A stretch of 64,000 nucleotides of DNA from SAR92 clade bacterium H921 (lineage in GTDB: Bacteria; Pseudomonadota; Gammaproteobacteria; Pseudomonadales; Porticoccaceae), in contig JAOALD010000002.1 of assembly GCA_025153755.1 (NCBI GenBank), forward strand, positions 124,001 through 188,000, read 5' to 3'. Under the pieces are notes generated by a model that was not told the origin of the DNA, ran no database searches, and worked only from the letters and a program-made list of their open reading frames with translations. Both the position numbers and the translations under genes were made by a program. This document shows positions 8,125 to 17,238 of the stretch, piece by piece (the stretch's first letter is position 1; each line of letters starts with the position of its first letter).

Positions 8125-10428
8125 ATGAGCATATTTAAACGAGGAAAATTATATCAAGGCGTTGCTTTAAGCTCGCTGCTGATTGCAGGTTTAGGCGCGC
8201 CAACTGTGGCTGCACAAAATGATACTGAACTTGATGAGATCATTGTTACCGCCACCAAGAGAGACGAGCGCCTGCGTGATGTACCGATGGCCATATCAGT
8301 GCTCGGAGAGGATGCCTTAGAAATTGCAGGGATCACTGATTCTCAAGGAATCGCGGATACCATTCCCGGTATGACCTTCAGCACGGCAGGGAACAATATT
8401 AACCCATCGTTCATAGTGCGGGGCATCGGAACCTTGTTGAATCAGGACGATTTGACTAGTCCAGTGGCCGTATACCTAGACGAAATGCCAATGTCGGCCG
8501 CAAAGAGCACGGTCAGAATGGATTTCGGTTTATTTGACGCCGCACGGGTCGAGGTGCTGAAGGGTCCTCAGGGCACATTATTTGGGGCCGGTACCCTTGC
8601 CGGTGCGGTAAGAATCATTTCAAATAAGCCTGACCCAAGTGGATTGTCCTATAAAATTTCCACAGATATAGGTTCGACTAGCGGCGAATTACGTCAGCGC
8701 TACAACGCGATGGTGAATATTCCCATAAGCGAAAATGCTGCTGTGCGTCTGGTTGCTTTCGCAGCTGAAGATGACGGTTGGGTCAATAACCTTAGTGATG
8801 GCACCAACCCAACCAATGGTATGACAAATACGGGATTGCGGGCGCTACTTGGCTGGCAAGTGAATGATCGGTTTAATGCGAATTTCTCATACATGTTTCA
8901 AGACACCGAAATAGACGATGGATCGACAATCAATCCGGCTTTGGGTGAAAACTCCAGAACTGGGTTCGCCAAAGACAGCTCCGATGTTGAGATGTCTATG
9001 TTGAATATGACGCTTGAGTACGATCTTGGTTTTGCCACTCTCACCTCTTCGACTAATTATTCTGAGAATGATGCGGTCATGAAAGCAGATTTGAGCCCAA
9101 TAATTGGCGGCGCGGCCCCGTGGCTACTTCACCGGGAGCCCAGTGATGAGGCTTTTGCTCAGGAGATCCGTCTGGTGTCCAGTTCAGATTCCAGACTGGA
9201 CTGGGTTCTAGGTGGGTTCTTGCTTGACCGACAAACTGAGGTGGCGCAGGTGTTTTATCTCCCGCAGTCATGGGTAGATGCCAGAGGAACCGGCCCAATT
9301 GGGGGCGCTATTTCTACGATGACGGTTGATAACGCTTGGATTTATGGCGGCGACGTCACATATGAGTACAAGGAGACCGCATTCTTTGGGGAGCTCGGGT
9401 ACCAGCTGACAGATACCATTAAAGCCACGGTGGGCTTCAGAACTGGTGACATGGAAAACAGTAATTCGCGTCCAGGCGGCGGTGCGTCCAGTTTTGGCCC
9501 TGTTGGCTCGGTTATTTTTGGGGGGGCAACTTCCTTTGAACCTGTGCCTTACACCGCGGCGTCATACGAGCCGGGTAAAACCAGCAGTAACAACGTGAAG
9601 TTATCTTTGGCGTGGCAGTTTAACGATAACGTGAATTTTTATGCAACAGCCTCGGAGGGCTTCAGAACTAACGAAATCAATCGCGCCGGCTTTTTACCTG
9701 GACTTGACGGTCAGCTGGGGTCTAGTCGCTTAAACCCCGACTCAACCGTTGTGATTCAACAGGTTTCCAGTCCAGATAGTCTTTGGAACTACGAGGTTGG
9801 CATGAAGGCGCAATGGGATTCAGTCACAGCAAACCTTACATTCTACAACATGGTCTGGGAGGATATTCAATTGAGTGCCATGCGCCCAGGAGAACCCGAT
9901 CAATTCATTACCAATGCGGGTGAGGCCAAATCCGATGGGATAGAACTCGAGATATTAGCCGATATCGGGGGCAACTTGGAGCTTGGGGTCAATGTGGCGG
10001 TGCAGGACGCTAGGATTACTCAATTAAGTGAACAAGAGGCTATTTTGACAGGCGCAGCGATGGGCTCTTCTCTTGTCTCGCCAGATCTGCAGCTCTCTGG
10101 ACATTTTAAGTACACTGTGCCCCTAGATAGTGGCAATGAAGCGTTTGCTCGTATGGGCTTCAGTTACACTGATGAGTTACCCAATGGGTTTCCAAATAAT
10201 GTCGGCACCCCGGGCATATTGAATCCGTTTTATGCAGAAACCGATGCCTGGACTAAGGTGGATTTCATCTTAGGTTGGGCGTCTGATAAGTGGTCGGTGG
10301 CGCTTTACGGAGAGAACATATTGGATAACGATGACTCCACCTTTATCATGCAGCAGAATTTTTTCGCCAACAAGCACATGACGCCGCGGCCGCGGACTTT
10401 TGGTATTAGGGTGTCGATGAATCCCTGA
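8125..10428 (+). CDS. TonB-dependent outer-membrane receptor
   Basis: A 767-residue TBDR, an energised outer-membrane transporter. Seen: a signal peptide ending near VAAQN, a TonB-box-like DEIIVTATKR, a plug domain with the family pattern FIVRGIGT and RVEVLKGPQGTLFGAGTLAGAVRI, then a long beta-barrel with regular aromatic strands. The protein ends RVSMNP rather than with the usual terminal aromatic, which is slightly unusual. GAGGG precedes the ATG. The substrate is unknown; the shared operator (8050) with the MFS and TBDR at 18-20 kb suggests a common nutrient system. Confidence 0.93.
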   Translation: MSIFKRGKLYQGVALSSLLIAGLGAPTVAAQNDTELDEIIVTATKRDERLRDVPMAISVLGEDALEIAGITDSQGIADTIPGMTFSTAGNNINPSFIVRGIGTLLNQDDLTSPVAVYLDEMPMSAAKSTVRMDFGLFDAARVEVLKGPQGTLFGAGTLAGAVRIISNKPDPSGLSYKISTDIGSTSGELRQRYNAMVNIPISENAAVRLVAFAAEDDGWVNNLSDGTNPTNGMTNTGLRALLGWQVNDRFNANFSYMFQDTEIDDGSTINPALGENSRTGFAKDSSDVEMSMLNMTLEYDLGFATLTSSTNYSENDAVMKADLSPIIGGAAPWLLHREPSDEAFAQEIRLVSSSDSRLDWVLGGFLLDRQTEVAQVFYLPQSWVDARGTGPIGGAISTMTVDNAWIYGGDVTYEYKETAFFGELGYQLTDTIKATVGFRTGDMENSNSRPGGGASSFGPVGSVIFGGATSFEPVPYTAASYEPGKTSSNNVKLSLAWQFNDNVNFYATASEGFRTNEINRAGFLPGLDGQLGSSRLNPDSTVVIQQVSSPDSLWNYEVGMKAQWDSVTANLTFYNMVWEDIQLSAMRPGEPDQFITNAGEAKSDGIELEILADIGGNLELGVNVAVQDARITQLSEQEAILTGAAMGSSLVSPDLQLSGHFKYTVPLDSGNEAFARMGFSYTDELPNGFPNNVGTPGILNPFYAETDAWTKVDFILGWASDKWSVALYGENILDNDDSTFIMQQNFFANKHMTPRPRTFGIRVSMNP

Positions 10429-10854
10429 TTCGTTTCAAAAGGGGGCTGGTGCGCTTTGTGTGGCGAGCCCCCGCCTTAGACGCTGATGGTTGCTCGTGTA
10501 TTATGTCGCATGTTTTAGGTTTGGTTGACGTGTCACTTTGAGGCCTAGGGCATTTAAACTCTGGGAGCGCTGTGCACTCCAATGCAGTACAGCGGCGCTT
10601 TGATGAGAGCTCGCACTTGGCACACTGACTGACTAATAGCCTCCCGAGTGACATGTATTATCTACTCTATCTTGGCTTTGCGTCGATTGCGAAGCGACGG
10701 TAGATCACTAGGCAAACGGCGAAAAGACCTAGCCTTAAGCCCTTGCCAATGCCAAGCAAAAACGCCACCTTTTGGGTGGCGTTTTTGTTATATTAACCGA
10801 TAATTTGCTCGGGATAGGATCTAAATTTGAAACTTAAGAGGGGTAAATGGTTAT
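10429..10854. other. Gene-free region with hairpins; possible small RNA
   Basis: 426 bases between TBDR and LysR genes. Just after the TBDR stop, GGGGGCT (10441-10447) can pair with AGCCCCC (10466-10472). Further on, CGTCG/CGACG and CTAGG/CCTAG short stems lie at about 10681-10735, directly before a strong intrinsic terminator at 10758-10786. Hairpins ending in an isolated terminator more than 300 bases after the TBDR are compatible with a small RNA of roughly 100 bases. No family was recognised. A minus-strand frame here has no coding character. Confidence 0.35.
10758..10786 (+). terminator. Strong rho-independent terminator
   Basis: AAAAACGCCACC pairs perfectly with GGTGGCGTTTTT around a five-base loop, giving 12 pairs with A and T tracts on either side. 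It can work in both directions. It isolates the LysR gene from the upstream TBDR. Confidence 0.88.
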
Positions 10855-11742
10855 ATGGATATCAGGCAGTTAAAGCACTTTGTCGCGCTTGTGGAAACCG
10901 GAACGGCCCATGCGGCAGCGGATGATCAACATATCTCACAACCGGGGTTAAGTAGCAGTATTAAAAGATTGGAGAACCAGTTGGGTGTCCCACTGTTTGA
11001 GCGGCGAGGTCGAGGCATGGTGCTAAATGCCAGGGGCAGAGACTTTTATCCTCATGCCAAACGAACAATTGAACATCTTCGACTTGCTCAAGCCGAGCTA
11101 AAAGTCAGTGACGCCAGAATTCGTATCGCTCTCGGTGATATCAGATCAAGTGATTTCGTGGGTGAATTAACGACTAACTTAAGCGAGGCGTATCCTTCAA
11201 TTTTTGTGGAATTCTATGAGTCTCACTATGAGACCATTTTCTCGGATCTAGAAGAGGGCATTGTTGATATTGCCTTTGCCAGCATTCCTGCGAATGGCAA
11301 TATACCTTCCTCACTACTTGCTAAATTAATGACTCGTAGTCACTTTAGTGTTTTCTGTGCGTCAGATCATCCATTGGGGAAACTTGACCGTCAGATAACA
11401 GGTAGAGATCTGCAGGCCTACCCCTGGATGTACAACATCAAAGCGCCAGCAATTACGCCTCATTATCCAAAGTTAAAAGAAAGCCCTGGTATCGTTAAAA
11501 ATAAATTAAAAATTGTGGCTATAGATTCGTTGCATATGGGCAAAGAACTAGTCATTAATTCACATTGTCTCTGTCATACGCCAGAGCTTGCAATGGCTGT
11601 CGAGTTACATAAAGGAAAAGTAATAAAACTTAATGTACCCACGAGACAAATTAGCACTGACATAATGGGGTTGCGGCATCGGGATATTAGATCTCCTCTG
11701 CTGGATCAGGTTTTTTCTATAGCAGCGAAGTGCTTTAGTTAA
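10855..11742 (+). CDS. LysR-family transcriptional regulator
   Basis: A 295-residue LysR-type regulator. Seen: an N-terminal winged helix-turn-helix with the family pattern from MDIRQLKHFVALVETG to SISQPGLS-like QHISQPGLSSSIKRLENQLG and LFERRGRGM in residues 1-60, then a periplasmic-binding-like effector domain. GAGGGG lies about 12 bases before the ATG. Such regulators usually control nearby or divergent genes; here the next gene on the same strand is an FAH/hydratase-fold enzyme. It is also one candidate binder of the repeated TATA(G/C) palindrome. Effector unknown. Confidence 0.9.
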   Translation: MDIRQLKHFVALVETGTAHAAADDQHISQPGLSSSIKRLENQLGVPLFERRGRGMVLNARGRDFYPHAKRTIEHLRLAQAELKVSDARIRIALGDIRSSDFVGELTTNLSEAYPSIFVEFYESHYETIFSDLEEGIVDIAFASIPANGNIPSSLLAKLMTRSHFSVFCASDHPLGKLDRQITGRDLQAYPWMYNIKAPAITPHYPKLKESPGIVKNKLKIVAIDSLHMGKELVINSHCLCHTPELAMAVELHKGKVIKLNVPTRQISTDIMGLRHRDIRSPLLDQVFSIAAKCFS

Positions 11743-11833
11743 AAACTACTATAAAAATATAACTCTAAATGGAGTCGAGCAGTTGTGAGGGTTCCGCTTC
11801 TAGTTACAATTTCTTGCTGAGGGTTAATCAAAG

Positions 11834-12610
11834 GTGTTCGATTCGACTGTGCTGGCAGACGCTTTTTTCCACGCTTTTTACTCCAATACATGGCGCCTTG
11901 ATGACTCGTCGGTAGACGGTTTATCCGTTTTGGAATCCTATCAAATTCAGAATCTCGTATGCGAGAAAAGAATAGACCTAGGGGAGAGCGTGGTCGGGTA
12001 TAAAGTAGGATGCACAAGCCAGGCGATTCGCTCTCAATTTGGTATCACAGAGCCTATTTCAGGGCGATTATTTGCGCCTCATGTTCAGGGTGAAGGCATG
12101 CCTATTGATCGGAGAGCATATGCTAATTGTGCCATTGAGCCAGAAATGGTTTTCACTATGGGTTGTGATCTCTTTGGCAGTGACTTCTCTGATCAAGAGT
12201 TAATTGAGGCGATTGATCATGTTAGCCCTGGGATTGAGCTGCATAACTACAGGTTTTGGCATCAGCCTCCAAGCCTACAAGAGCTTATCTGCTCTGGGGG
12301 TATTCATGCGGGTCTAATAGTAGGCAATAGGAAGATGTCTGCAGATATGCTCAATTTTAAGCATGAAGCTTTTTCTGTGTATCAGGATAAAAAGTTGATC
12401 ACATCGGCCCCCGCCAGTGAGATTATGGGAGGACCTCTTGAATCCTTGCGCTGGCTAGTTAATTCGCTCTCCAGCAGCGGAGAGGGTCTAAAAAACGGCT
12501 CTATGGTGATTCCAGGGTCACCGACAGAATTGATCGAAATTAACCATGACTCTGAGATACGGGTGGTTATTGAGAATCTGGGTCAGGTAAGTGCAACATT
12601 TCATTCCTAG
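11834..12610 (+). CDS. 2-keto-4-pentenoate hydratase / fumarylacetoacetate hydrolase-fold protein
   Basis: A 258-residue protein of the hydratase branch of the FAH superfamily (MhpD/decarboxylase-like). Seen: VVGYKVGCTS, the GRLFAPHV region and the metal-binding acidic motif AIEPEMVF, followed by ELHNYRF and the late MGGPLESLRWL. Family knowledge: these enzymes hydrate or decarboxylate 2-oxo-enoic acids made by meta-cleavage of aromatics. The start is GTG at 11834, with GAGGG about 12 bases upstream. It lies 91 bases behind the LysR gene, which may regulate it. Which reaction it performs cannot be told. Confidence 0.8.
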   Translation: MFDSTVLADAFFHAFYSNTWRLDDSSVDGLSVLESYQIQNLVCEKRIDLGESVVGYKVGCTSQAIRSQFGITEPISGRLFAPHVQGEGMPIDRRAYANCAIEPEMVFTMGCDLFGSDFSDQELIEAIDHVSPGIELHNYRFWHQPPSLQELICSGGIHAGLIVGNRKMSADMLNFKHEAFSVYQDKKLITSAPASEIMGGPLESLRWLVNSLSSSGEGLKNGSMVIPGSPTELIEINHDSEIRVVIENLGQVSATFHS

Positions 12611-12684
12611 TTGATGACTCCGTTGGCCACAGTTTTATACAGTCCATCGCACAGTATTATTTCGAACCCAGATTAGAACTCATA

Positions 12685-13479
12685 TTAGAACAATGAATTA
12701 TGCTGACCCCCGTCAATAACAATATTCTGCCCAACGATATAGCGCGATAATGGACTGCATAGAAGAGCGGCCATGGGGGCCATATCTTCGGCATTGGCTG
12801 CGAAGCCTGCAGGGATTTTGTTATGTTGTTGGAAGTGCTCGGCAATAACATCATTATCTAGCTCAAGACTAAATGCCTTGGCGTAAGCGGCAGTATTTTC
12901 CTCTGAGCCCTCTGTCGCAAACATCCCTGGCAATATGTTATTAATATTCACGCCGTACTGTGCGATCTCTCGGGAGACACTGGCAGTGTAATTAATTAAA
13001 GCCGATCGAGCAGGCCCAGACATCAGGCGCCAGATCATCGGATTTTTAGCTGAGAATGTCGCGATATTTAATAGCCTGCCCCAGCCTTTGTCTTTCATCT
13101 GAGGAATATAGTGGCGCATAATTTCAATGGGACCTAGCAGTGCTGTCTCAATTGACTCGCGCCACATTTCAGGCGTGACCTGCAGAAAGTCTCCATTGGG
13201 ATCTGGTGGTTTGATGGTAATGGCGACAATATCGGGGTCTGGGCAGGCCGCAAATAATATTGCCCGGCCCTCATCGGTTGATGAATCAGCAACGATGGGC
13301 GTTACTGTAGTCGCGTATGTTTGCGAAATTTCTTTTGCGGCCTTTATCAGCCTTTCTTCACGCCGCGCCGATATATAGAGCTCAACACCGGCTTCAGCTA
13401 ATCGTTCAGCAGTGGCTCGTCCCATGCCAGCGCTACCGCCAGCCATCAGTGCTTTTTTTCCTGCAATTCTAAGGTCCAA
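12685..13479 (-). CDS. Divergent SDR-family protein lacking the YxxxK catalytic pair
   Basis: A 264-residue SDR-fold protein with cofactor loop MAGGSAGMGRATAERLA and the C-terminal YIVGQNIVIDGGQ ending. The usual active-site Tyr-x-x-x-Lys after ATFSAK is absent: the stretch reads RLMSGPARSALINYTASVSRE, as in a divergent branch of FabG-like proteins. The start is TTG, chosen because AAGGAG lies about seven bases upstream and no ATG fits better. It is convergent with the hydratase-like gene and is followed upstream on the same strand by a DsbA-like and an acyl-CoA synthetase gene. Function uncertain; it may use a different acid-base residue. Confidence 0.78.
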   Translation of the reverse strand: MDLRIAGKKALMAGGSAGMGRATAERLAEAGVELYISARREERLIKAAKEISQTYATTVTPIVADSSTDEGRAILFAACPDPDIVAITIKPPDPNGDFLQVTPEMWRESIETALLGPIEIMRHYIPQMKDKGWGRLLNIATFSAKNPMIWRLMSGPARSALINYTASVSREIAQYGVNINNILPGMFATEGSEENTAAYAKAFSLELDNDVIAEHFQQHNKIPAGFAANAEDMAPMAALLCSPLSRYIVGQNIVIDGGQHNSLF

Positions 13480-13580
13480 TCTCTTCTCCTTTGTATAAAT
13501 TAGCGACTAAATATAACCACATCAAAAATGCCTTGTGATCCATCACTAAGGGCATCAGCGCTCGAGTTAAAGTCGGCTGA

Positions 13581-14954
13581 TCAGGTTTTACCCTTTCTCA
13601 ATTGTCGTTGAATCTCGTCAGCGATACGCCATAGACGATCCTGCCCCCAAAGAGCGAGCAGCTCAGTGCCGTCGGCATCAAGAAGTCTAAAGCTTGGTGT
13701 CCCCCAGATGCCGGCATCATAGAGACATAGCCTATTCTCTTCTAACATACGCTCTCCCTCGGGATCACCCAGTCGAGCTCTGGCTTGGTGCCAGTCCAAA
13801 CCCGCCTGTTCGACAACTTTACGCAGTCCTCTGGTATTATTGGTATTGACGCCATTAACAAATGCACAGGCATAGAATGCGCTCATCAGCTCGGCTGCTT
13901 TACCTTGCTCAGTAGCCCAGGGCAAAAGGGAACAGCAGAGCCTGACTGGCTCGCCTACCGGATCATAGATATTGCCAAAGGGTACACCGGCAACACGAGC
14001 CTCACGTCCGGTATCCCAAAAGATATAGGGACCTTTGATGGCTGTAGTTGGAACGCCTCTCATCACCATAGGCAGAACGGGTCGAAGCACCAATTTGACG
14101 CCAGTTGCTTTGGCCAGAACGACGGTTCGATCAAAAACAATTGAACTGTAAGGGCTGCGTAGGGTTGGGAAAAACTCCAGCGTCAGCGTGCCGCTGTCTC
14201 GCAGCGGGCCAGCAGGTGTTTCAGGTCTGGCCGCTATGAGGGGTTGTCCAGGCTGACTATCTGCATTCAGCTCAGCAAGACGTGTTTCAAGATGGTAGAG
14301 CCGGTCAACACCCCAGTACCATTCGCCTGCATAATAAAACATGGCGCCTGAATAATGTTTTAGCTGCGCCCGCCTCGCATTGCCTATGGCAATTTTCTCG
14401 GCAACTTCATTCGATGCCAGCGAGCCATATTGCTTATCCAGAGCCTGTAAATTTTTCTTGTCATCCGACCACAGCGCCTGACCTACCTGTGCAGCGCAGG
14501 CTACAAAGTGATCACTGTCCTGGGCAGCCAGGATGGCGTTAGCCGCCTGTGATAGTTGTCTGTCGGGAGGGTCCGAGCGCTGTGCAAATGCTAGGCCGTA
14601 ATAGTCGGCAATTTGATGAGCGTCATAGCGCGATAACCTCATCAGCATGTCGAGTTCTGGGGCGTTATCTCCCGGCGGCTCGCTGACTAAAAAACAGGTG
14701 AGTTCGATATTGTAGCGAGCCACAAAAGCCTGCAAAATCTGTGCGGCCAGATGGCTGTAGGGATCATCGACATAGTGGAAATACTCGACTCTGTGAGGCG
14801 ATTTCTCCTGCACTCTTTTCCTTTCCTCCTTGATACGCCTTTTATCAGTGCCAGCGAAGCTGACATAATTCTTTAGCATCTGCGATGCTATCCAGCGTTT
14901 GTAAGCTGGTGGATCCATGGTAGATACGCCACCCTGCTCTTTGAATCGTACCAT
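13581..14954 (-). CDS. Tandem DsbA-like / 2-hydroxychromene-2-carboxylate isomerase-type protein
   Basis: A 457-residue protein with two thioredoxin-fold DsbA-like halves. The first begins VEYFHYVDDPYSHLAAQ (about residue 55), the second LTLEFFPTLRSPYSSIVFDR (about residue 265), and it ends with AGIWGTPSFRLLDADG. Family knowledge: HCCA isomerases are glutathione-dependent kappa-class-like enzymes with Ser in place of the first Cys. Here both halves have S in (D/S)PYS and no CxxC, which fits an isomerase/GST-kappa role and not a disulfide oxidase. ATG 14954 is preceded by GAGGGAG with nine-base spacing; a TTG at 14963 would leave no spacing. It sits 43 bases after the acyl-CoA synthetase gene, likely in one operon. 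Confidence 0.75.
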   Translation of the reverse strand: MVRFKEQGGVSTMDPPAYKRWIASQMLKNYVSFAGTDKRRIKEERKRVQEKSPHRVEYFHYVDDPYSHLAAQILQAFVARYNIELTCFLVSEPPGDNAPELDMLMRLSRYDAHQIADYYGLAFAQRSDPPDRQLSQAANAILAAQDSDHFVACAAQVGQALWSDDKKNLQALDKQYGSLASNEVAEKIAIGNARRAQLKHYSGAMFYYAGEWYWGVDRLYHLETRLAELNADSQPGQPLIAARPETPAGPLRDSGTLTLEFFPTLRSPYSSIVFDRTVVLAKATGVKLVLRPVLPMVMRGVPTTAIKGPYIFWDTGREARVAGVPFGNIYDPVGEPVRLCCSLLPWATEQGKAAELMSAFYACAFVNGVNTNNTRGLRKVVEQAGLDWHQARARLGDPEGERMLEENRLCLYDAGIWGTPSFRLLDADGTELLALWGQDRLWRIADEIQRQLRKGKT

Positions 14955-14997
14955 TTGTGACAACTCCCTCGTATTATTTTAAACAGGTTTGCCAGAT

Positions 14998-16938
14998 TTA
15001 TGCGTTCGCATCGATTAATTCCCAGTGCTGGGTGAAGTGCTTTAGCACCTCCGGCAGTTGACTGCGAAAATCATCTTTGCCATCGGTGGCAATAGCTTCA
15101 AGCATGACTTTAATACCAAGACGTTTGTCATCGGCAATATGAAGCATAAATTCCGTTTCGGAAAATGCAGCTTTTAACGCTGTTTGGAAGGCGACTTTTA
15201 TTGCTCTTTTTCTAAGTTCTGGTTTGTATATTTTACCTACAGCGGTCAAAGGCAGGACATCACAGATGGTGACATCTACCGGTGCGGCCGCTCGTTCGCT
15301 AATATGATCACGGGCGAAAGCTTTTAATTCATCTTCACTGGCGGTGGCTCCCTCTACTAACCGCACAAACGCTACCGGAACCTCTCCTGAGTGGGTGTCA
15401 GGGCGACCTACTGCAGCTGCTACCTCGACCGCAGGGTGAGCTGCGAGCGCGTCCTCAGTGACCAGAGGATCGATATTATGGCCGCCTCGAATGATCAAGT
15501 CCTTGGCGCGTCCCACTAGCCAGAGATAGCCCTCTTCATCTAATCGGCCCATATCGCCACTGTTAAATAAATCATCTTCGGGCCATACAGCCAGATTGGC
15601 CTGTTGCTGCTTATAGCCGGGGAAAGTACTTATTCCCGAGTGCAGAATCGCGCCTATTTCGTTAGTGTCACAATCTTTAATGATATTGCCACTGTCATCG
15701 ATATTGGCGATTCTAATTGTCTGGTAGGGGATGCGCATTCCCACCGACCCGATTTTGCGATCACCAAAAAAATAATGCGTCGTTGCCACGGCGATGGTCT
15801 CTGTCATGCCATAGCCCTCCATAATGTCAGCGCCAGTACGCCGGGCAAAATTTTCCAACAAACTTACCGGCATAGGGGCCGCACCGCAGCCGCAATTGAG
15901 AAGACTGGAGGTGTCAAAATTATCAATGGGTCTTTCCAGCAAAGTGGCATATATTGTGGGTACAGCGGCAAAGAAGGTGATGCTGTATTGTTCAATCAGG
16001 CGCCAGAAATCTTCAATAAGCTGCGGATTGCGAAAGCCATTAGGGCCGGCAAGAATGACTTCGCCAGCTCCCAGAATTGCATTTAAAGCGGTGACGAACG
16101 CTGCATTCACATGGAATAGGGGCAGGGTGCAGAGAATTTTGTCACAGTCTGAAAAACCATTACTGGTTTTTCCGCGCGGCCCTGTCAGCTGCATTTGGCA
16201 GACGTTAAGCACCTGCATTCGATGTGTGTGTTGCGCAAGTTTTGGCGCTCCTGTGGTGCCCCCAGTGTGAAAATATGAGGCTATTTCATCTCCGGTTATT
16301 GGCCGATCGAATATCAGTCGATCGGCTGGTTGTTGCTCTGTCACTTGGGCCCAGCTCAGGCTGTCCTCGGCAACACTTGCGCCAACCGTGATGATGGACT
16401 CTAGACTTGGAACCGCATCTTTTGCCAACAGGGCTTTGCGCCAAAGCTCTTCGCCTCCCGGCTCTGTTGGTGCCAGAGTCACAAGGATTCGAGCATTTGC
16501 CGATCTCGCGATGCTAGCGATATGCTCGACTTCTAGATAGGGATTGATGGGGGCAGCGATACCAGCTATTTGCGCTCCCCAAAGGCCAAATAACAACTGT
16601 GGAACGTTGGGCAGCAAAAAAATAACTGACTGATCTGCCTGTAATCCTAAGTCATGGAATAAATTGGCGGCCCGATTGACTTCCTGCTGGTACTGGAGAT
16701 AGCTCCAGCGGGTTGGTCTATCGGATGCGCTGCCATTTGGCAGATAAGTTAGCGCTACTTCGTCGGGGAAGAACTCGCTCGTGAGCGCTAGCGCATCGCG
16801 AGGAGACTGGCAGGGAAATCGCTCATCAGCCGGTATTTGCTCGATCTTTTCAATATCCTTGTTGTTGCGGAGGAATTCCGGATCACTCGTAAATCGACGT
16901 ATAAAGTGTTCCCTCAGCTCAGTCCGGTTGTTGGGCAT
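14998..16938 (-). CDS. Acyl-CoA synthetase (AMP-dependent)
   Basis: A 646-residue ANL-superfamily acyl-CoA ligase that activates a carboxylic acid through an acyl-adenylate. Seen: phosphate-binding loop HTGGTTGAPKLAQHTH, YGMTET motif, DLIIRGGHNIDP hinge and a C-terminal VGKIYKPELRK with the catalytic Lys. It is longer than a standard 550-residue ligase because of an N-terminal extension and a 60-residue C-terminal tail. GAGGA precedes the ATG at correct distance. It heads a - strand operon with the DsbA-like and SDR genes. Acid substrate unknown. Confidence 0.9.
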   Translation of the reverse strand: MPNNRTELREHFIRRFTSDPEFLRNNKDIEKIEQIPADERFPCQSPRDALALTSEFFPDEVALTYLPNGSASDRPTRWSYLQYQQEVNRAANLFHDLGLQADQSVIFLLPNVPQLLFGLWGAQIAGIAAPINPYLEVEHIASIARSANARILVTLAPTEPGGEELWRKALLAKDAVPSLESIITVGASVAEDSLSWAQVTEQQPADRLIFDRPITGDEIASYFHTGGTTGAPKLAQHTHRMQVLNVCQMQLTGPRGKTSNGFSDCDKILCTLPLFHVNAAFVTALNAILGAGEVILAGPNGFRNPQLIEDFWRLIEQYSITFFAAVPTIYATLLERPIDNFDTSSLLNCGCGAAPMPVSLLENFARRTGADIMEGYGMTETIAVATTHYFFGDRKIGSVGMRIPYQTIRIANIDDSGNIIKDCDTNEIGAILHSGISTFPGYKQQQANLAVWPEDDLFNSGDMGRLDEEGYLWLVGRAKDLIIRGGHNIDPLVTEDALAAHPAVEVAAAVGRPDTHSGEVPVAFVRLVEGATASEDELKAFARDHISERAAAPVDVTICDVLPLTAVGKIYKPELRKRAIKVAFQTALKAAFSETEFMLHIADDKRLGIKVMLEAIATDGKDDFRSQLPEVLKHFTQHWELIDANA

Positions 16939-17238
16939 TATTGATCCTCAATCCATATTAGAAAAGTAAACAGTTATCCGCTCAACAGCTGGCGATACGT
17001 TGTTTGTCAAACTGCATGAAACGCGAGCTTGGGTCACCAGTCTATAAAGATTTGGATATTAAATGATAAGAAACTGTTATTCTCAAGAAGCTGGTCAGCC
17101 CGATCATTTATGGGCACAGGGACTATTTTGAGAGAGGATATGAGAGGCTGGCGCAAAATATTATCAGTCTAGCTGGCCAATGGTGACAGGCCACTGTGCC
17201 GTGACCAAGGGCCAACAGTATTGGCCTCGAAAGCTACT
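16939..17238. other. Intergenic region between acyl-CoA synthetase and TetR genes
   Basis: 300 bases, both flanking genes on the - strand. Near the TetR end, GGCCAA (17210-17215) and TTGGCC (17221-17226) form a short perfect hairpin with a five-base loop, without a T run on either side. No gene or clear promoter was seen. Confidence 0.5.

Noticed and set aside
10406-10654. Minus-strand 82-codon frame after the TBDR
   Set aside because: No ribosome site, odd composition, overlaps the TBDR end and hairpins; no protein-family character.
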